The position numbers and the translations under genes were made by a program. Positions 34,397 to 42,743 of a stretch of 64,000 nt of DNA are shown here, piece by piece; position 1 is the stretch's first letter, and the number at the start of each line of letters is the position of its first letter. Source of the stretch: Natrinema marinum (GTDB lineage Archaea > Halobacteriota > Halobacteria > Halobacteriales > Natrialbaceae); the NCBI RefSeq assembly GCF_024296685.1, contig NZ_CP100763.1, positions 62,001 through 126,000 on the forward strand, in the 5' to 3' direction. Below the pieces are notes generated by a model. The model had not been told where the DNA came from, did no database searches, and saw only the letters and a list, made by a program, of their open reading frames with translations.

Positions 34397-37300
34397 CGGC
34401 GGGAACCTCCCCGCTACTCAGATCGATACCGGTCACCGCGCTCACGTTGTCCTGTTGCATCGTCACGCCGATCGCCCGCTCGGAGCGGTCGAGCATCGCC
34501 GAGCGGTGGGAAACGACGACGAACTGGGCCTTCTCGGAGAGTTCGTCGACCATCTCGCCGATTCGCTCGGCGTTGACGGCGTCGAGGAAGGCGTCGACCT
34601 CGTCCAACGCGTAGAACGGGGCCGGGTTGTGCCGCTGGATCGCGAAGATGAAGGCGAGCGCGGTCAGGGACTTCTCGCCGCCGGACATCGCGTCCAGCCG
34701 CTGGATCGGCTTGTCGCCCGGCTGGGCCTTCATCGTCAGCCCGCCGTCGAACGGATCGTCTTCGTTCTCCAAGTGGAGCGTCCCGGTCCCCTCCGAAAGC
34801 TTCTCGAAGATCTCCGTGAACTGTTCGGCGATCTCGTCGTAGGAGTCCATGAACGTCTGCTTCTTCTGGGTCTCGTACTGCTCGATCCGGTCGCGAATGC
34901 CTTCCGCCTCCTCGACTAGCGTCGCCTTCCCCTCCTCGAGTTCCTCGAGGTCGCTTCTGACCTCGTCGTACTCGTCGATCGCGAGCATGTTGACCGGCTC
35001 CATCGCCTCCATATCGGCCTGCAAGAGGTCGATCATCTCGAGGACGGTGTCGTGATCGGGCACGTCTTCGGGGTCGTAGTCGCCGACCTCCGACTCGAGC
35101 GATTCGATCTCCCACTCGAGGCTGTTCGCGCGCTCGCGTGCGTCCTCGAGTTTGCTCTCGACGGTGTTGACCCGGTCTTGCTGCTGGTCGCGTTTCGTCC
35201 GGGCCTCGGAGAGTTCGTCCTTGAGGTCGCTCCGTTCGGCTTTCAGTTCCGTCAGTTCCTCCTCGAGTTCTTCGACCGCCTCGCGTTTGTCCTCGAGTTC
35301 CTCGCGCTTTCCGCCGATCTCCGCTTCGTACTCCTCGATCCGCTCTTCGTGTTCGGCTTTGCGGTTCTGCGCGCTCTCGATGTCGTCGTGGAGATCCTCG
35401 ATGGCGTCCTCGGCGTACTCCTTCTCGAGGCTCAGTTCGTTCAGTTTGCTGTCGAGGTCCTGAATGCGGCCCTCGCGTTCGTCGATCTCGGCCTCGAGTG
35501 CCTCGATCTGATCGGTCAGCTCGGGGATCTTCGAGTCGGCGAGTTCTCTCTCGAGTTCGGCTATGTCGGCTTCGATCTCCTCGACGGCGGCCGTCTTCGA
35601 TTCGATCTCGCCGGAGATCTCGTTCATCCGCTCGTCGACGGACTCGCGCTCCTCGCGGAGGTCCGCGAGGTCGTCCTCGAGGTCTTCGATCTCCGCTTCG
35701 ATCCGCTCGCGCTTCTCGTCGAGTCCCTCGATCTCGGACTCGATCGAGCGCACCTCGTCTGCCGCGTCGCTCTTGCGGTCGCGGGCGTCGTCGAGGCGCT
35801 CCTCGACGCCCCGTAGCTCCTCGCGGATCGACTCGCGTTCCTCCTGAAGCTCGGTGATCTGTTTGGCGACGCGCTCGAGTTGGCCCTCGCCGCCGCCGGT
35901 GAACGAGTACCGCGAGCCGCCGCCCGAGCCGCCGGTCATCGCGCCGCTTTTCTCGACTAAGTCGCCGTCGAGCGTGACCATCCGGTAATCGCCCATGTAC
36001 GAGCGGGCGGTCTCGATGTCCTCGACGACCAGCGTATCGCCGAGGACGTAGGAGAAGACGCCGGCGTACTGGTCGTCGAAGTCGACGAGGTTGTACGCGA
36101 AGTCGACGATCCCCGGACCGCTCGGCGCGTTGGGAAGCCGGCGCTGGCTCATGTCCGTCAGCGGGAGGAACGTCGCCCGGCCCGCGTTGCGCGATTTGAG
36201 GTGTTCGATACACTGCTGGCCGATCACGTCGTCGTCGACGACCACGTTCGCCAGCCGGCCGCCCGCTGCCGTTTCGCACGCCACCGCGTACTCGCCGGGG
36301 ACGGTCCCGAGCTGGGCGACCGCGCCGTGGACGCCGTCGATCCCCGAGTTGAGGATCGTCGTCACCGCGCGACCGAACGAAGAGTCGCCGCTCTCGCCTG
36401 CGTTTGCCTCGAGTTCGGCGTACTCCTGCTGTTTGGCCTGGATCTCATCGTCCAGATCGTCGGCGTCGGATTGGAGCCGTCGCTTCTCGCGTTTCAGGTC
36501 GTCGACCACTTCCGCGATGTTCGCGCGGTTTCGCTCGGCCTTCTCGAGTTCGCGCTCCAGGTCGCCGCGCTCGCTCTCGATCTCGGGGAGTGCTTCGCGG
36601 CGGTCCTCGATCGTGGCTTCTTTCTCGCTGATGGCGTTCGAGCGCCGTCGGGCCTCGTCAAGCAGGCGGTCTTGTTCGCGCTGGAGGTCGTTCTTCTCGG
36701 TTTTCGCTTCCTCGAGTTCGTCTTTGCGCTCGGCGAGGTCGGCTTTGAGCTCGTCGAACTCGGTGTCGACGGCCTCGATCTCGGCCTCGAGATCGTCGCG
36801 TTCGGCTTCGCGTTCCTGGATTTCTCCCTTGAGCGAAGCCTTCTCGAGCTTGTGCTCGCGCATCTCGCTCTCGAGGTCGTCGATCGTCTCCTGCTTGCGG
36901 TCGATCTGGACGAACGCCTCGCGGCGCTTCGACTCGGCCTCTTCGATCGTTTCGTCGCTGGCCTCGATTTTGTCCTCGAGCCGCGAGATGTCGCCTTTGA
37001 TCTCCTCGATCTCGCTTTTGATCCGGAGCTGTTCGTCCTCGCCCTTGCGCTCGATTTCGGCGTTTAAGTCCTCGAGATCCTCCTGTAAGCGGACGACCGT
37101 CCCCTCGCGCTCGTCGAGTTCGCGCTGGAGTTCTCTGTGCTCGTCCTCGAGGTCGTCGACGGTCGACTCGAGCGAGTCGAGTTCGTCGCGTTTTTCCTCG
37201 AGTTCGCTGGCTTTCTTGTAGCCCTCGTACTCTTCCTTTTCGCGGCGGAGCCGGCGGTAGCGCATCGCTTGCCGGCGCTCGTCGGCGAGTTGGTCGAGCC

Positions 37301-37961
37301 GATCGCGTTTCTCCTCGATGCGGAGTTCGGCCTCGTCGATGCGTTCTTGAACCGTCTCGAGTTCGCCGAAGGCGTCCTCTTTTTTCGCGTCGAACTCGGC
37401 GACGCCCGCGATCTCGTCGATGATCTCCCGGCGGGCGTGGGGCGTCATGTTGATGATCTCGGTGACGTCGCCCTGCATGACGACGTTGTACCCCTCCGGG
37501 GTGACGCCGGCCTGTGCGAGCAGGTCCTGAATGTCCGAGAGGTTGACCGAGCGATCGTTCAGGTAGTAGTAGGAGTAGTAGTTGTCCTCGGTTTCCTTGA
37601 CGCGGCGACGGATGCGGATCTCGTCGACATCGCCGACGTCGTCGCTGCCCGCCGCGTTGACGACCTGCGAGCGCGTCAGCGTCTCGTCTTCGTTGTCGAG
37701 GATGACCTCGACGGTGGCCTCGCGGGGGCCGGCCGAGGAGTCGCCGTCTTCGTGGCCGGGGTTATAGATGAGGTCCGTCAGCTTCTCGGCGCGGATTCCC
37801 CGCGTTCGGGCGAGTCCGAGCGCGAAGAGGACGGCGTCGATGATGTTCGACTTGCCGGAGCCGTTCGGCCCCGTGACGACCGTGAAGTCCTCGTAAAACG
37901 GGATCTTGGTCTTCCGGCCGAAGCTCTTGAAGTTGTCCAGGACCAGCGCCTTGATGTACAT
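34389..37961 (-). CDS. smc: chromosome segregation protein Smc
   Basis: A 1190-residue SMC ATPase, usual length for archaea. The Walker A motif GPNGSGKSN lies at about residues 32-40. Two long coiled coils flank a hinge domain at about 510-670 ('DGVHGAVAQLGTVPGEYAVACETAAGG', then Gly-rich 'GGSGGGSRYS'). The C-terminal head has the ABC signature 'MSGGEKSLTALAFIFAIQ' followed by the Walker B stretch 'FYALDEVDAFLD'. It organises and segregates the chromosome with ScpA. Coupled by overlap to scpA downstream. The coiled coils are very acidic, as expected in a haloarchaeon. Confidence 0.97.
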   Translation of the reverse strand: MYIKALVLDNFKSFGRKTKIPFYEDFTVVTGPNGSGKSNIIDAVLFALGLARTRGIRAEKLTDLIYNPGHEDGDSSAGPREATVEVILDNEDETLTRSQVVNAAGSDDVGDVDEIRIRRRVKETEDNYYSYYYLNDRSVNLSDIQDLLAQAGVTPEGYNVVMQGDVTEIINMTPHARREIIDEIAGVAEFDAKKEDAFGELETVQERIDEAELRIEEKRDRLDQLADERRQAMRYRRLRREKEEYEGYKKASELEEKRDELDSLESTVDDLEDEHRELQRELDEREGTVVRLQEDLEDLNAEIERKGEDEQLRIKSEIEEIKGDISRLEDKIEASDETIEEAESKRREAFVQIDRKQETIDDLESEMREHKLEKASLKGEIQEREAERDDLEAEIEAVDTEFDELKADLAERKDELEEAKTEKNDLQREQDRLLDEARRRSNAISEKEATIEDRREALPEIESERGDLERELEKAERNRANIAEVVDDLKREKRRLQSDADDLDDEIQAKQQEYAELEANAGESGDSSFGRAVTTILNSGIDGVHGAVAQLGTVPGEYAVACETAAGGRLANVVVDDDVIGQQCIEHLKSRNAGRATFLPLTDMSQRRLPNAPSGPGIVDFAYNLVDFDDQYAGVFSYVLGDTLVVEDIETARSYMGDYRMVTLDGDLVEKSGAMTGGSGGGSRYSFTGGGEGQLERVAKQITELQEERESIREELRGVEERLDDARDRKSDAADEVRSIESEIEGLDEKRERIEAEIEDLEDDLADLREERESVDERMNEISGEIESKTAAVEEIEADIAELERELADSKIPELTDQIEALEAEIDEREGRIQDLDSKLNELSLEKEYAEDAIEDLHDDIESAQNRKAEHEERIEEYEAEIGGKREELEDKREAVEELEEELTELKAERSDLKDELSEARTKRDQQQDRVNTVESKLEDARERANSLEWEIESLESEVGDYDPEDVPDHDTVLEMIDLLQADMEAMEPVNMLAIDEYDEVRSDLEELEEGKATLVEEAEGIRDRIEQYETQKKQTFMDSYDEIAEQFTEIFEKLSEGTGTLHLENEDDPFDGGLTMKAQPGDKPIQRLDAMSGGEKSLTALAFIFAIQRHNPAPFYALDEVDAFLDAVNAERIGEMVDELSEKAQFVVVSHRSAMLDRSERAIGVTMQQDNVSAVTGIDLSSGEVPADD

Positions 37962-38059
37962 TCTCGTTACGAGCCCTCCGTTCCGCAGTGGTTCGTCGCC
38001 GCGGAGTCGGGTATCGCGTTCGCGACCCCGTCCCCTCCCCTCCGCGGCGTCGGCCGCAG

Positions 38060-38362
38060 TTACGCGACGATAATGTCGTCGCTACCTGAGTCTTCCGCTT
38101 CGTCCCCGGCCGCGCCGTCTTCCTCGGCGTCGGCAGCCGCCTCGGCCACCTCGTCGGGTTCGGCTTCGGGCGTCTTCGACGACTCGGTGCCCGCCTCCTC
38201 GCTGCGCCGTTCGGGAACGCGCGTCGGCGTGTCAGCATCGAGTTCTGCCTCGAGGACGCGGATCCGCTCTTTCGCCTCGATCAGCTCGTCCGTCAGCCCT
38301 TCGACCGTCGACTCGAGTTCCGCAACCGTCGATTCCAGTTTCTCGACGCGGTTGTTCGACAT
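38060..38362 (-). CDS. small coiled-coil protein (DUF7518-like)
   Basis: A 100-residue protein. Residues 3-45 form a coiled coil ('VEKLESTVAELESTVEGL', 'LIEAKERIRVLEAEL') and the rest is a disordered acidic tail ending in DDIIVA. It is conserved beside smc in haloarchaea as far as I recall, under a DUF name I take to be DUF7518. It lies 98 nt upstream of smc on the same strand and is probably co-transcribed, so a link to chromosome maintenance is likely but not shown. Confidence 0.8.
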   Translation of the reverse strand: MSNNRVEKLESTVAELESTVEGLTDELIEAKERIRVLEAELDADTPTRVPERRSEEAGTESSKTPEAEPDEVAEAAADAEEDGAAGDEAEDSGSDDIIVA

Positions 38363-38566
38363 ATCAACTAGGGGTCCGTCCGGCCACATAAACGTACGTC
38401 AGACGACTATAAGAACTCTTACAGGTGCTCGTCGGCGATGCAAGCGAGCGGGTCGCTCGAGGTGCGACGGATCGGTCGTAGGACGCCCGAAACCTCGGTC
38501 GGACGCGAGCGCGACCGACGCGGCGGCGGGCACACGTCACCGATCGGTTGCCGTCGAGTGCCGGCC

Positions 38567-38576
38567 ACTTTTATCG
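38567..38576 (+). promoter_or_regulatory. TATA-like box of the dehydrogenase-synthetase operon
   Basis: ACTTTTATCG lies about 36 nt before ATG 38608. Confidence 0.4.
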
Positions 38577-38607
38577 TGATCCGGAGAGACGGGTATCCTG
38601 AGAACGC

Positions 38608-39465
38608 ATGTCCCAGCAACAGGTGACGGCACCCACCGTCTCGAACGAAGAGATCTACCGGTTCCCCGACGACTCGTTTACCGAGCGCAACGTCTGTCTC
38701 GTGACGGGCGCGGCTTCGGGCATCGGCCGGGCGACCGCGCTGGCCGCCGCCGGCAATGGACTGACCGTCGCGGCCACCGACATCGACGAGGACGGACTCG
38801 CGGGGACCGTCGACCGCGGCGAGGAACTCGATCTCGAGGGACGAATCGAGTCGGTTCCCGGCAATCTGACCGATGACGACGACCTCGAGCGTGTCGTCGA
38901 GGAGGCCGCGGAGTTGGGCGATATCAAGTACCTCGCGAACGTTGCGGGGATGCAACACATCGACCCGATCGACGAGTTCCCGATGGAGACCTACGACCGG
39001 ATGCATCAGATAATGCTCCGGGCGCCGCTGTACCTCTCGAAGCTCTGCATTCCGCACTTTCGGGAGACCGAGGACGGCGCGGGCTGTGTCGGCAACATGG
39101 CCTCGGTCCACGGCCACTACGTCACCAGCGACAAGGTCGCCTACAACGTCTCGAAGTTCGGCCTGCGCGGGCTGACCCAATCGATCGCCGCCGAGGGCGA
39201 CGGACGGATTCGGGCGTTCTCGATCAGCACCGGCTACGTGAAAACGCCGCTGGTGACAGCCCAACTCGAGGACACCGCCGAACAGCGCGGCATTTCGGTC
39301 GACGAAGTGATCGAGGACGTGATGCTCGGCCAGTCCCGCGTCAAGGAGATGATGGAGCCGATCGACGTCGCCAACCTCTACCTGCTCGGCTTCTCCGATC
39401 TCGGCCGACACTTAGACGGCGGTGACCTGTTGTTTGATGGTGGCATGACGCTAACCTACGAGTAA
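38608..39465 (+). CDS. SDR oxidoreductase, 3-hydroxybutyrate dehydrogenase-like
   Basis: A 285-residue short-chain dehydrogenase. The NAD-binding TGAASGIG loop lies at 33-40, 'NVAGMQH' near 111 and the catalytic set Ser166, Tyr179, Lys183 (YNVSK). A C-terminal part 'KTPLVTAQLEDTAEQRGISVDEV' is typical of D-3-hydroxybutyrate dehydrogenases. It is expected to oxidise 3-hydroxybutyrate to acetoacetate with NAD+. Only 2 nt separate it from the acyl-CoA synthetase gene, which could activate the acetoacetate. Acetoacetyl-CoA reductase or another SDR role is the alternative. Confidence 0.87.
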   Translation: MSQQQVTAPTVSNEEIYRFPDDSFTERNVCLVTGAASGIGRATALAAAGNGLTVAATDIDEDGLAGTVDRGEELDLEGRIESVPGNLTDDDDLERVVEEAAELGDIKYLANVAGMQHIDPIDEFPMETYDRMHQIMLRAPLYLSKLCIPHFRETEDGAGCVGNMASVHGHYVTSDKVAYNVSKFGLRGLTQSIAAEGDGRIRAFSISTGYVKTPLVTAQLEDTAEQRGISVDEVIEDVMLGQSRVKEMMEPIDVANLYLLGFSDLGRHLDGGDLLFDGGMTLTYE

Positions 39466-39467
39466 CA

Positions 39468-41492
39468 ATGTCCGGAAACACCAGCCCCAGCCTCGAGGAC
39501 ATCGACGAGATCGTCCACGAGCCCAGTCGGGAGTTCGTCGAGTCGACGAACGTCTACGACTTCATGCAGGAGTACGGGATCGAGGACTACGACGAGCTCA
39601 TCGAACGAACGACGACCGACCTCGAGGGCGAACCCGAGAGCGGCGTCGACTGGTTTTGGGACGAACTCGTCGACTACCTCGGGATCGAGTTCTACGAGGA
39701 GTACGACGAAATCCGGGACGACAGTGAGGGACCGCAGTTCACCGACTGGTACCCCGGCGGCGAACTCAACGTCGCCCACAACGTCGTGGACCGCCACGCC
39801 GAACTCGGCGAGGAGCGACGAAACAAGGTCGCGACCATCTGGGAGGGCGAGGACGGCGAGGTCAGGGAGATAACCTACCACGAACTCCGCAGGCAAGCGA
39901 ATCAAGTGGCGAACGCCCTCGAGGAGCGCGGCGTCGAAACGGGCGACACCGTCGGGCTCTACATGCCGATGGTCCCCGAGGTCGTCTCGATCCTCTATGG
40001 CTGTTTCAAGGTCGGCGCGATCGCGGTGCCGATCTTCTCCGGCTTCGGCGTCGACGCGGCGGCGACCCGGATCGCCGACTCCGAGCCGTCCGTACTGTTC
40101 ACCGGCGACGGCTTCTATCGGCGCGGCGATCCGGTCTTCCTCAAGTCCGCGGCCGACGAGGCGATCGAGGAAGCGGGCTACGTCGAGTCGACGATCGTCT
40201 TCGACAGATTGGGCTCGAGCACTAAAACGAGCGAACACGAGATCCCGTGGGACGACGACCGCGACGAGTGGTGGCACGACGCCGTCGAGACCCGAGACGA
40301 CGAGTACGAGACGAAATCGCTCGACTCGAGCCAGGAATCGATGCTGCTGTACTCCTCGGGGACCACGGGCCAGCCGAAGGGGATCGTCCACACCCACGCC
40401 GGCGTGCAGGTCCAGTGTCCGAAGGAGGTCTACTTCGGGATGGACCTCAAACCGTCCGACCGATTCTTCTGGGTGTCGGACATCGGCTGGATGATGGGGC
40501 CGTGGACGCTGATCGGCACTCACACCTTCGGCGGCACCGTCTTCATGTACGAGGGCGCGCCGGACTACCCCGATCCCGACCGGTTCTGGGAGATGATCGA
40601 CCGCCACAAACTCACCCAGTTCGGTATCTCGCCGACTGCCATCCGCGCGCTGCGCAAGCATGGCGATGACTGGCTCTCCGGCCACGACCTCTCGAGCCTC
40701 CGAATTCTGGGCTCGACGGGCGAACCGTGGGACCCCGAGTCCTGGCACTGGTTCTACGAGAACGTCGGCGGCGGCGACGCGCCGATCGTCAACATCTCCG
40801 GGGGCACCGAGATCTGTGGCTGCTTCCTGATGCCGATGCCGACCCAGTCGCTCAAACCCTGCACGCTCGGCGGTCCGGGCCTCGGGATGGACATCGACAT
40901 CGTCGACCGCGAGGGGAACTCGATCAAAGACGACCACGAACGGGGCTACCTCGTCGCGCGAGACTCCTGTCCCTCGATGACGAAATCGCTCTGGTCGGGC
41001 GACGAGCGCTACCTCGAGGAGTACTGGTCGACCTTCGAGGACATGTGGAACCACGGCGACTGGGCCCAGCAAGACGAGGACGGCTTCTGGTTCCTCCACG
41101 GCCGCGCCGACGACACGTTGAACGTCGCCGGTCGCAAGGTCGGCCCCGCCGAGGTCGAGGGCGCGCTCATCGACCACGACGCGGTCAACCAGGCCGCCGC
41201 CATCGGCGCGCCGGACGACACCACCGGCACCGCGGTCGTCACCTACGTCGTCCTCGAGGCCGGCCACGACGAAACGGACGACCTCCGCGAGGAACTGCGC
41301 GCGCAGGTCGGCGACGAGTTAGGAAAGCCGTTCCGCCCGCGCGAGGTGCTGTTCGTCGACGAGTTCCCCAAGACCCAGTCGGGCAAGATCATCCGCAGAG
41401 CGATTCAGGCGACCTACGTCGGCGAGGACCTCGGGGACATGAGCAGCATCGAGAACCCAGCGGCGCTGGAGGAACTCGAGGACGCGCGCTAG
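39468..41492 (+). CDS. AMP-forming acyl-CoA synthetase (acetyl/propionyl/acetoacetyl-CoA synthetase-like)
   Basis: A 674-residue ANL-superfamily enzyme that makes acyl-CoA from acid, ATP and CoA through an acyl-AMP. The P-loop 'YSSGTTGQPKG' lies at 295-305, 'STGEPWDPESWHWFYENVGG' near 420, and the hinge 'HGRADDTLNVAGRKVGPAEVE' near 544. The catalytic Lys lies in 'KTQSGKIIRRAI' near 643. Size and the first 120 residues fit the acetyl/propionyl/acetoacetyl-CoA synthetase group. The operon with the 3-hydroxybutyrate-type dehydrogenase favours acetoacetate. Substrate is inference. Confidence 0.92.
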   Translation: MSGNTSPSLEDIDEIVHEPSREFVESTNVYDFMQEYGIEDYDELIERTTTDLEGEPESGVDWFWDELVDYLGIEFYEEYDEIRDDSEGPQFTDWYPGGELNVAHNVVDRHAELGEERRNKVATIWEGEDGEVREITYHELRRQANQVANALEERGVETGDTVGLYMPMVPEVVSILYGCFKVGAIAVPIFSGFGVDAAATRIADSEPSVLFTGDGFYRRGDPVFLKSAADEAIEEAGYVESTIVFDRLGSSTKTSEHEIPWDDDRDEWWHDAVETRDDEYETKSLDSSQESMLLYSSGTTGQPKGIVHTHAGVQVQCPKEVYFGMDLKPSDRFFWVSDIGWMMGPWTLIGTHTFGGTVFMYEGAPDYPDPDRFWEMIDRHKLTQFGISPTAIRALRKHGDDWLSGHDLSSLRILGSTGEPWDPESWHWFYENVGGGDAPIVNISGGTEICGCFLMPMPTQSLKPCTLGGPGLGMDIDIVDREGNSIKDDHERGYLVARDSCPSMTKSLWSGDERYLEEYWSTFEDMWNHGDWAQQDEDGFWFLHGRADDTLNVAGRKVGPAEVEGALIDHDAVNQAAAIGAPDDTTGTAVVTYVVLEAGHDETDDLREELRAQVGDELGKPFRPREVLFVDEFPKTQSGKIIRRAIQATYVGEDLGDMSSIENPAALEELEDAR

Positions 41493-41495
41493 CCG

Positions 41496-42743
41496 TCACC
41501 GACCGCCGTCGCGCCCGCTCGACCCCGGTCTCCGCTCGCGCTCGACGATGACGCCGCCGGCACCGACCGCGACGTCGACGGGCGCGGTCGCCAGTCCGGC
41601 GTCGACGTCGGCGCTCGAGCGGGCCAGCGCGAGGCCGAGCAGCGACTGTTCGGTGGGTACGTCGCGCTCGAGCCAGCGGACGCTCCGGTCGCGCTCGTAG
41701 AGTCGGCCGCCGCTCGCGACCGCGAGAGCGTTCCCGCCGGTCGAGCGAATCGACTGCAGGTCCCCCTGACCGACGGACAGTGGCGTCCAGTTCTCACAGC
41801 GGGGATCGTACCGATAGGCGATCCCGTCGGCGCCGGCGATGAAGACGGACTCGTCGTCGGCCCAGACGTCCTGAAAGTTGACCTGGGCGTTGCGGACGCC
41901 GATCCGCTGCCACTCGTCGGTCGGAGCGGTATCCGTCGGTTCCGTATCCGCCGGCGCACCGTCTCTGGGGTCGCTTCTCGGCGACTCGTCGCCGTCCGAT
42001 CCGTCGGACCGGGGCTCGAGGTAGGCCCCGCTGCTGGTGTCGACGGCGTAGAACCCGTCGGGGCCGGCGGTCAGGCCGGTGATCGTCGACCCGCCGCCCG
42101 GTTCGACCACTGCGCCCCACGTCGGACAGCCGTTCTCGACGATGCAGTCGAGCACTTCCCCGGAGCCGTTCGCGACGCGGACGCGTTCCTCGCCGGTCTT
42201 CCCGGTGACGGCGATCGCTTCCCAGGTGCTCGTCTTCTCCATCGGCGCGGAGTAATCGCTGAGGTGGCCGTCGGCTACGTCGTAGTAGCCGAGTGCGCCG
42301 CTGTCGCCGGCGAACCAGAGCCGACAGCCGTCGTCGGTTGCGCCGATAGCCCGGAGGGTGTTCTCCGAGACGTTGGGGCCGCGTTCTAAGAGGACGCGCC
42401 AGCCGTCGTCCCCTCGGTGGAGGAGGAGTCCGCCCTCGCCGCAGGCGTAGGGGCCGTCCTGTCCGTGGACGACGCCGTGGAGGGTCCGCGACGCGGGCGA
42501 TTCGACGAGTTCCCAGTCGGCGCTCGTCCCGGTTCCGGGGTCGACTCCGTCGCTCGAGGCCGCGACGGCGGCATGGTCGCCGTCGGAGCGTGTGTCACCG
42601 TCTCCGTCGTTCTCGGAGTCGGCGACGGGTCGATCAGCTCCTCGGCCGTCGCTCTCGCCGTCTCCCTCGTCGAGCTCCGGCAACTCGAGGGGCCCGAACC
42701 AGCCGCGGACGTCGCGCAGCGACCGCTCGAGTCGGTCTCTCAT
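41496..42743 (-). CDS. beta-propeller (YCF48-like) protein without signal peptide
   Basis: A 415-residue protein. The first 70 residues are acidic and disordered. The rest shows repeated beta-propeller blades with the pattern 'GDSGALGYYDV' and 'YACGEGGLLLHRGDDGW'. An acidic, Pro/Thr-rich loop lies near 250-280. It is clearly a paralogue of the Tat-lipoprotein at 53568-54539 (shared 'AGDSGALG.YDV', 'SAPMEKTSTWEAIA' against 'SAPLEKTTSWTAIA') but has no export signal, so it should stay in the cytoplasm. Its start overlaps the stop of the GDH-like gene upstream (ATGA). Predicted to be a binding partner of that protein or of another complex. Confidence 0.87.
   Translation of the reverse strand: MRDRLERSLRDVRGWFGPLELPELDEGDGESDGRGADRPVADSENDGDGDTRSDGDHAAVAASSDGVDPGTGTSADWELVESPASRTLHGVVHGQDGPYACGEGGLLLHRGDDGWRVLLERGPNVSENTLRAIGATDDGCRLWFAGDSGALGYYDVADGHLSDYSAPMEKTSTWEAIAVTGKTGEERVRVANGSGEVLDCIVENGCPTWGAVVEPGGGSTITGLTAGPDGFYAVDTSSGAYLEPRSDGSDGDESPRSDPRDGAPADTEPTDTAPTDEWQRIGVRNAQVNFQDVWADDESVFIAGADGIAYRYDPRCENWTPLSVGQGDLQSIRSTGGNALAVASGGRLYERDRSVRWLERDVPTEQSLLGLALARSSADVDAGLATAPVDVAVGAGGVIVERERRPGSSGRDGGR

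Noticed and set aside
34414-36279. Long alternative minus-strand frame inside smc
   Set aside because: Very Arg-rich and out of frame with smc, whose motifs are complete.
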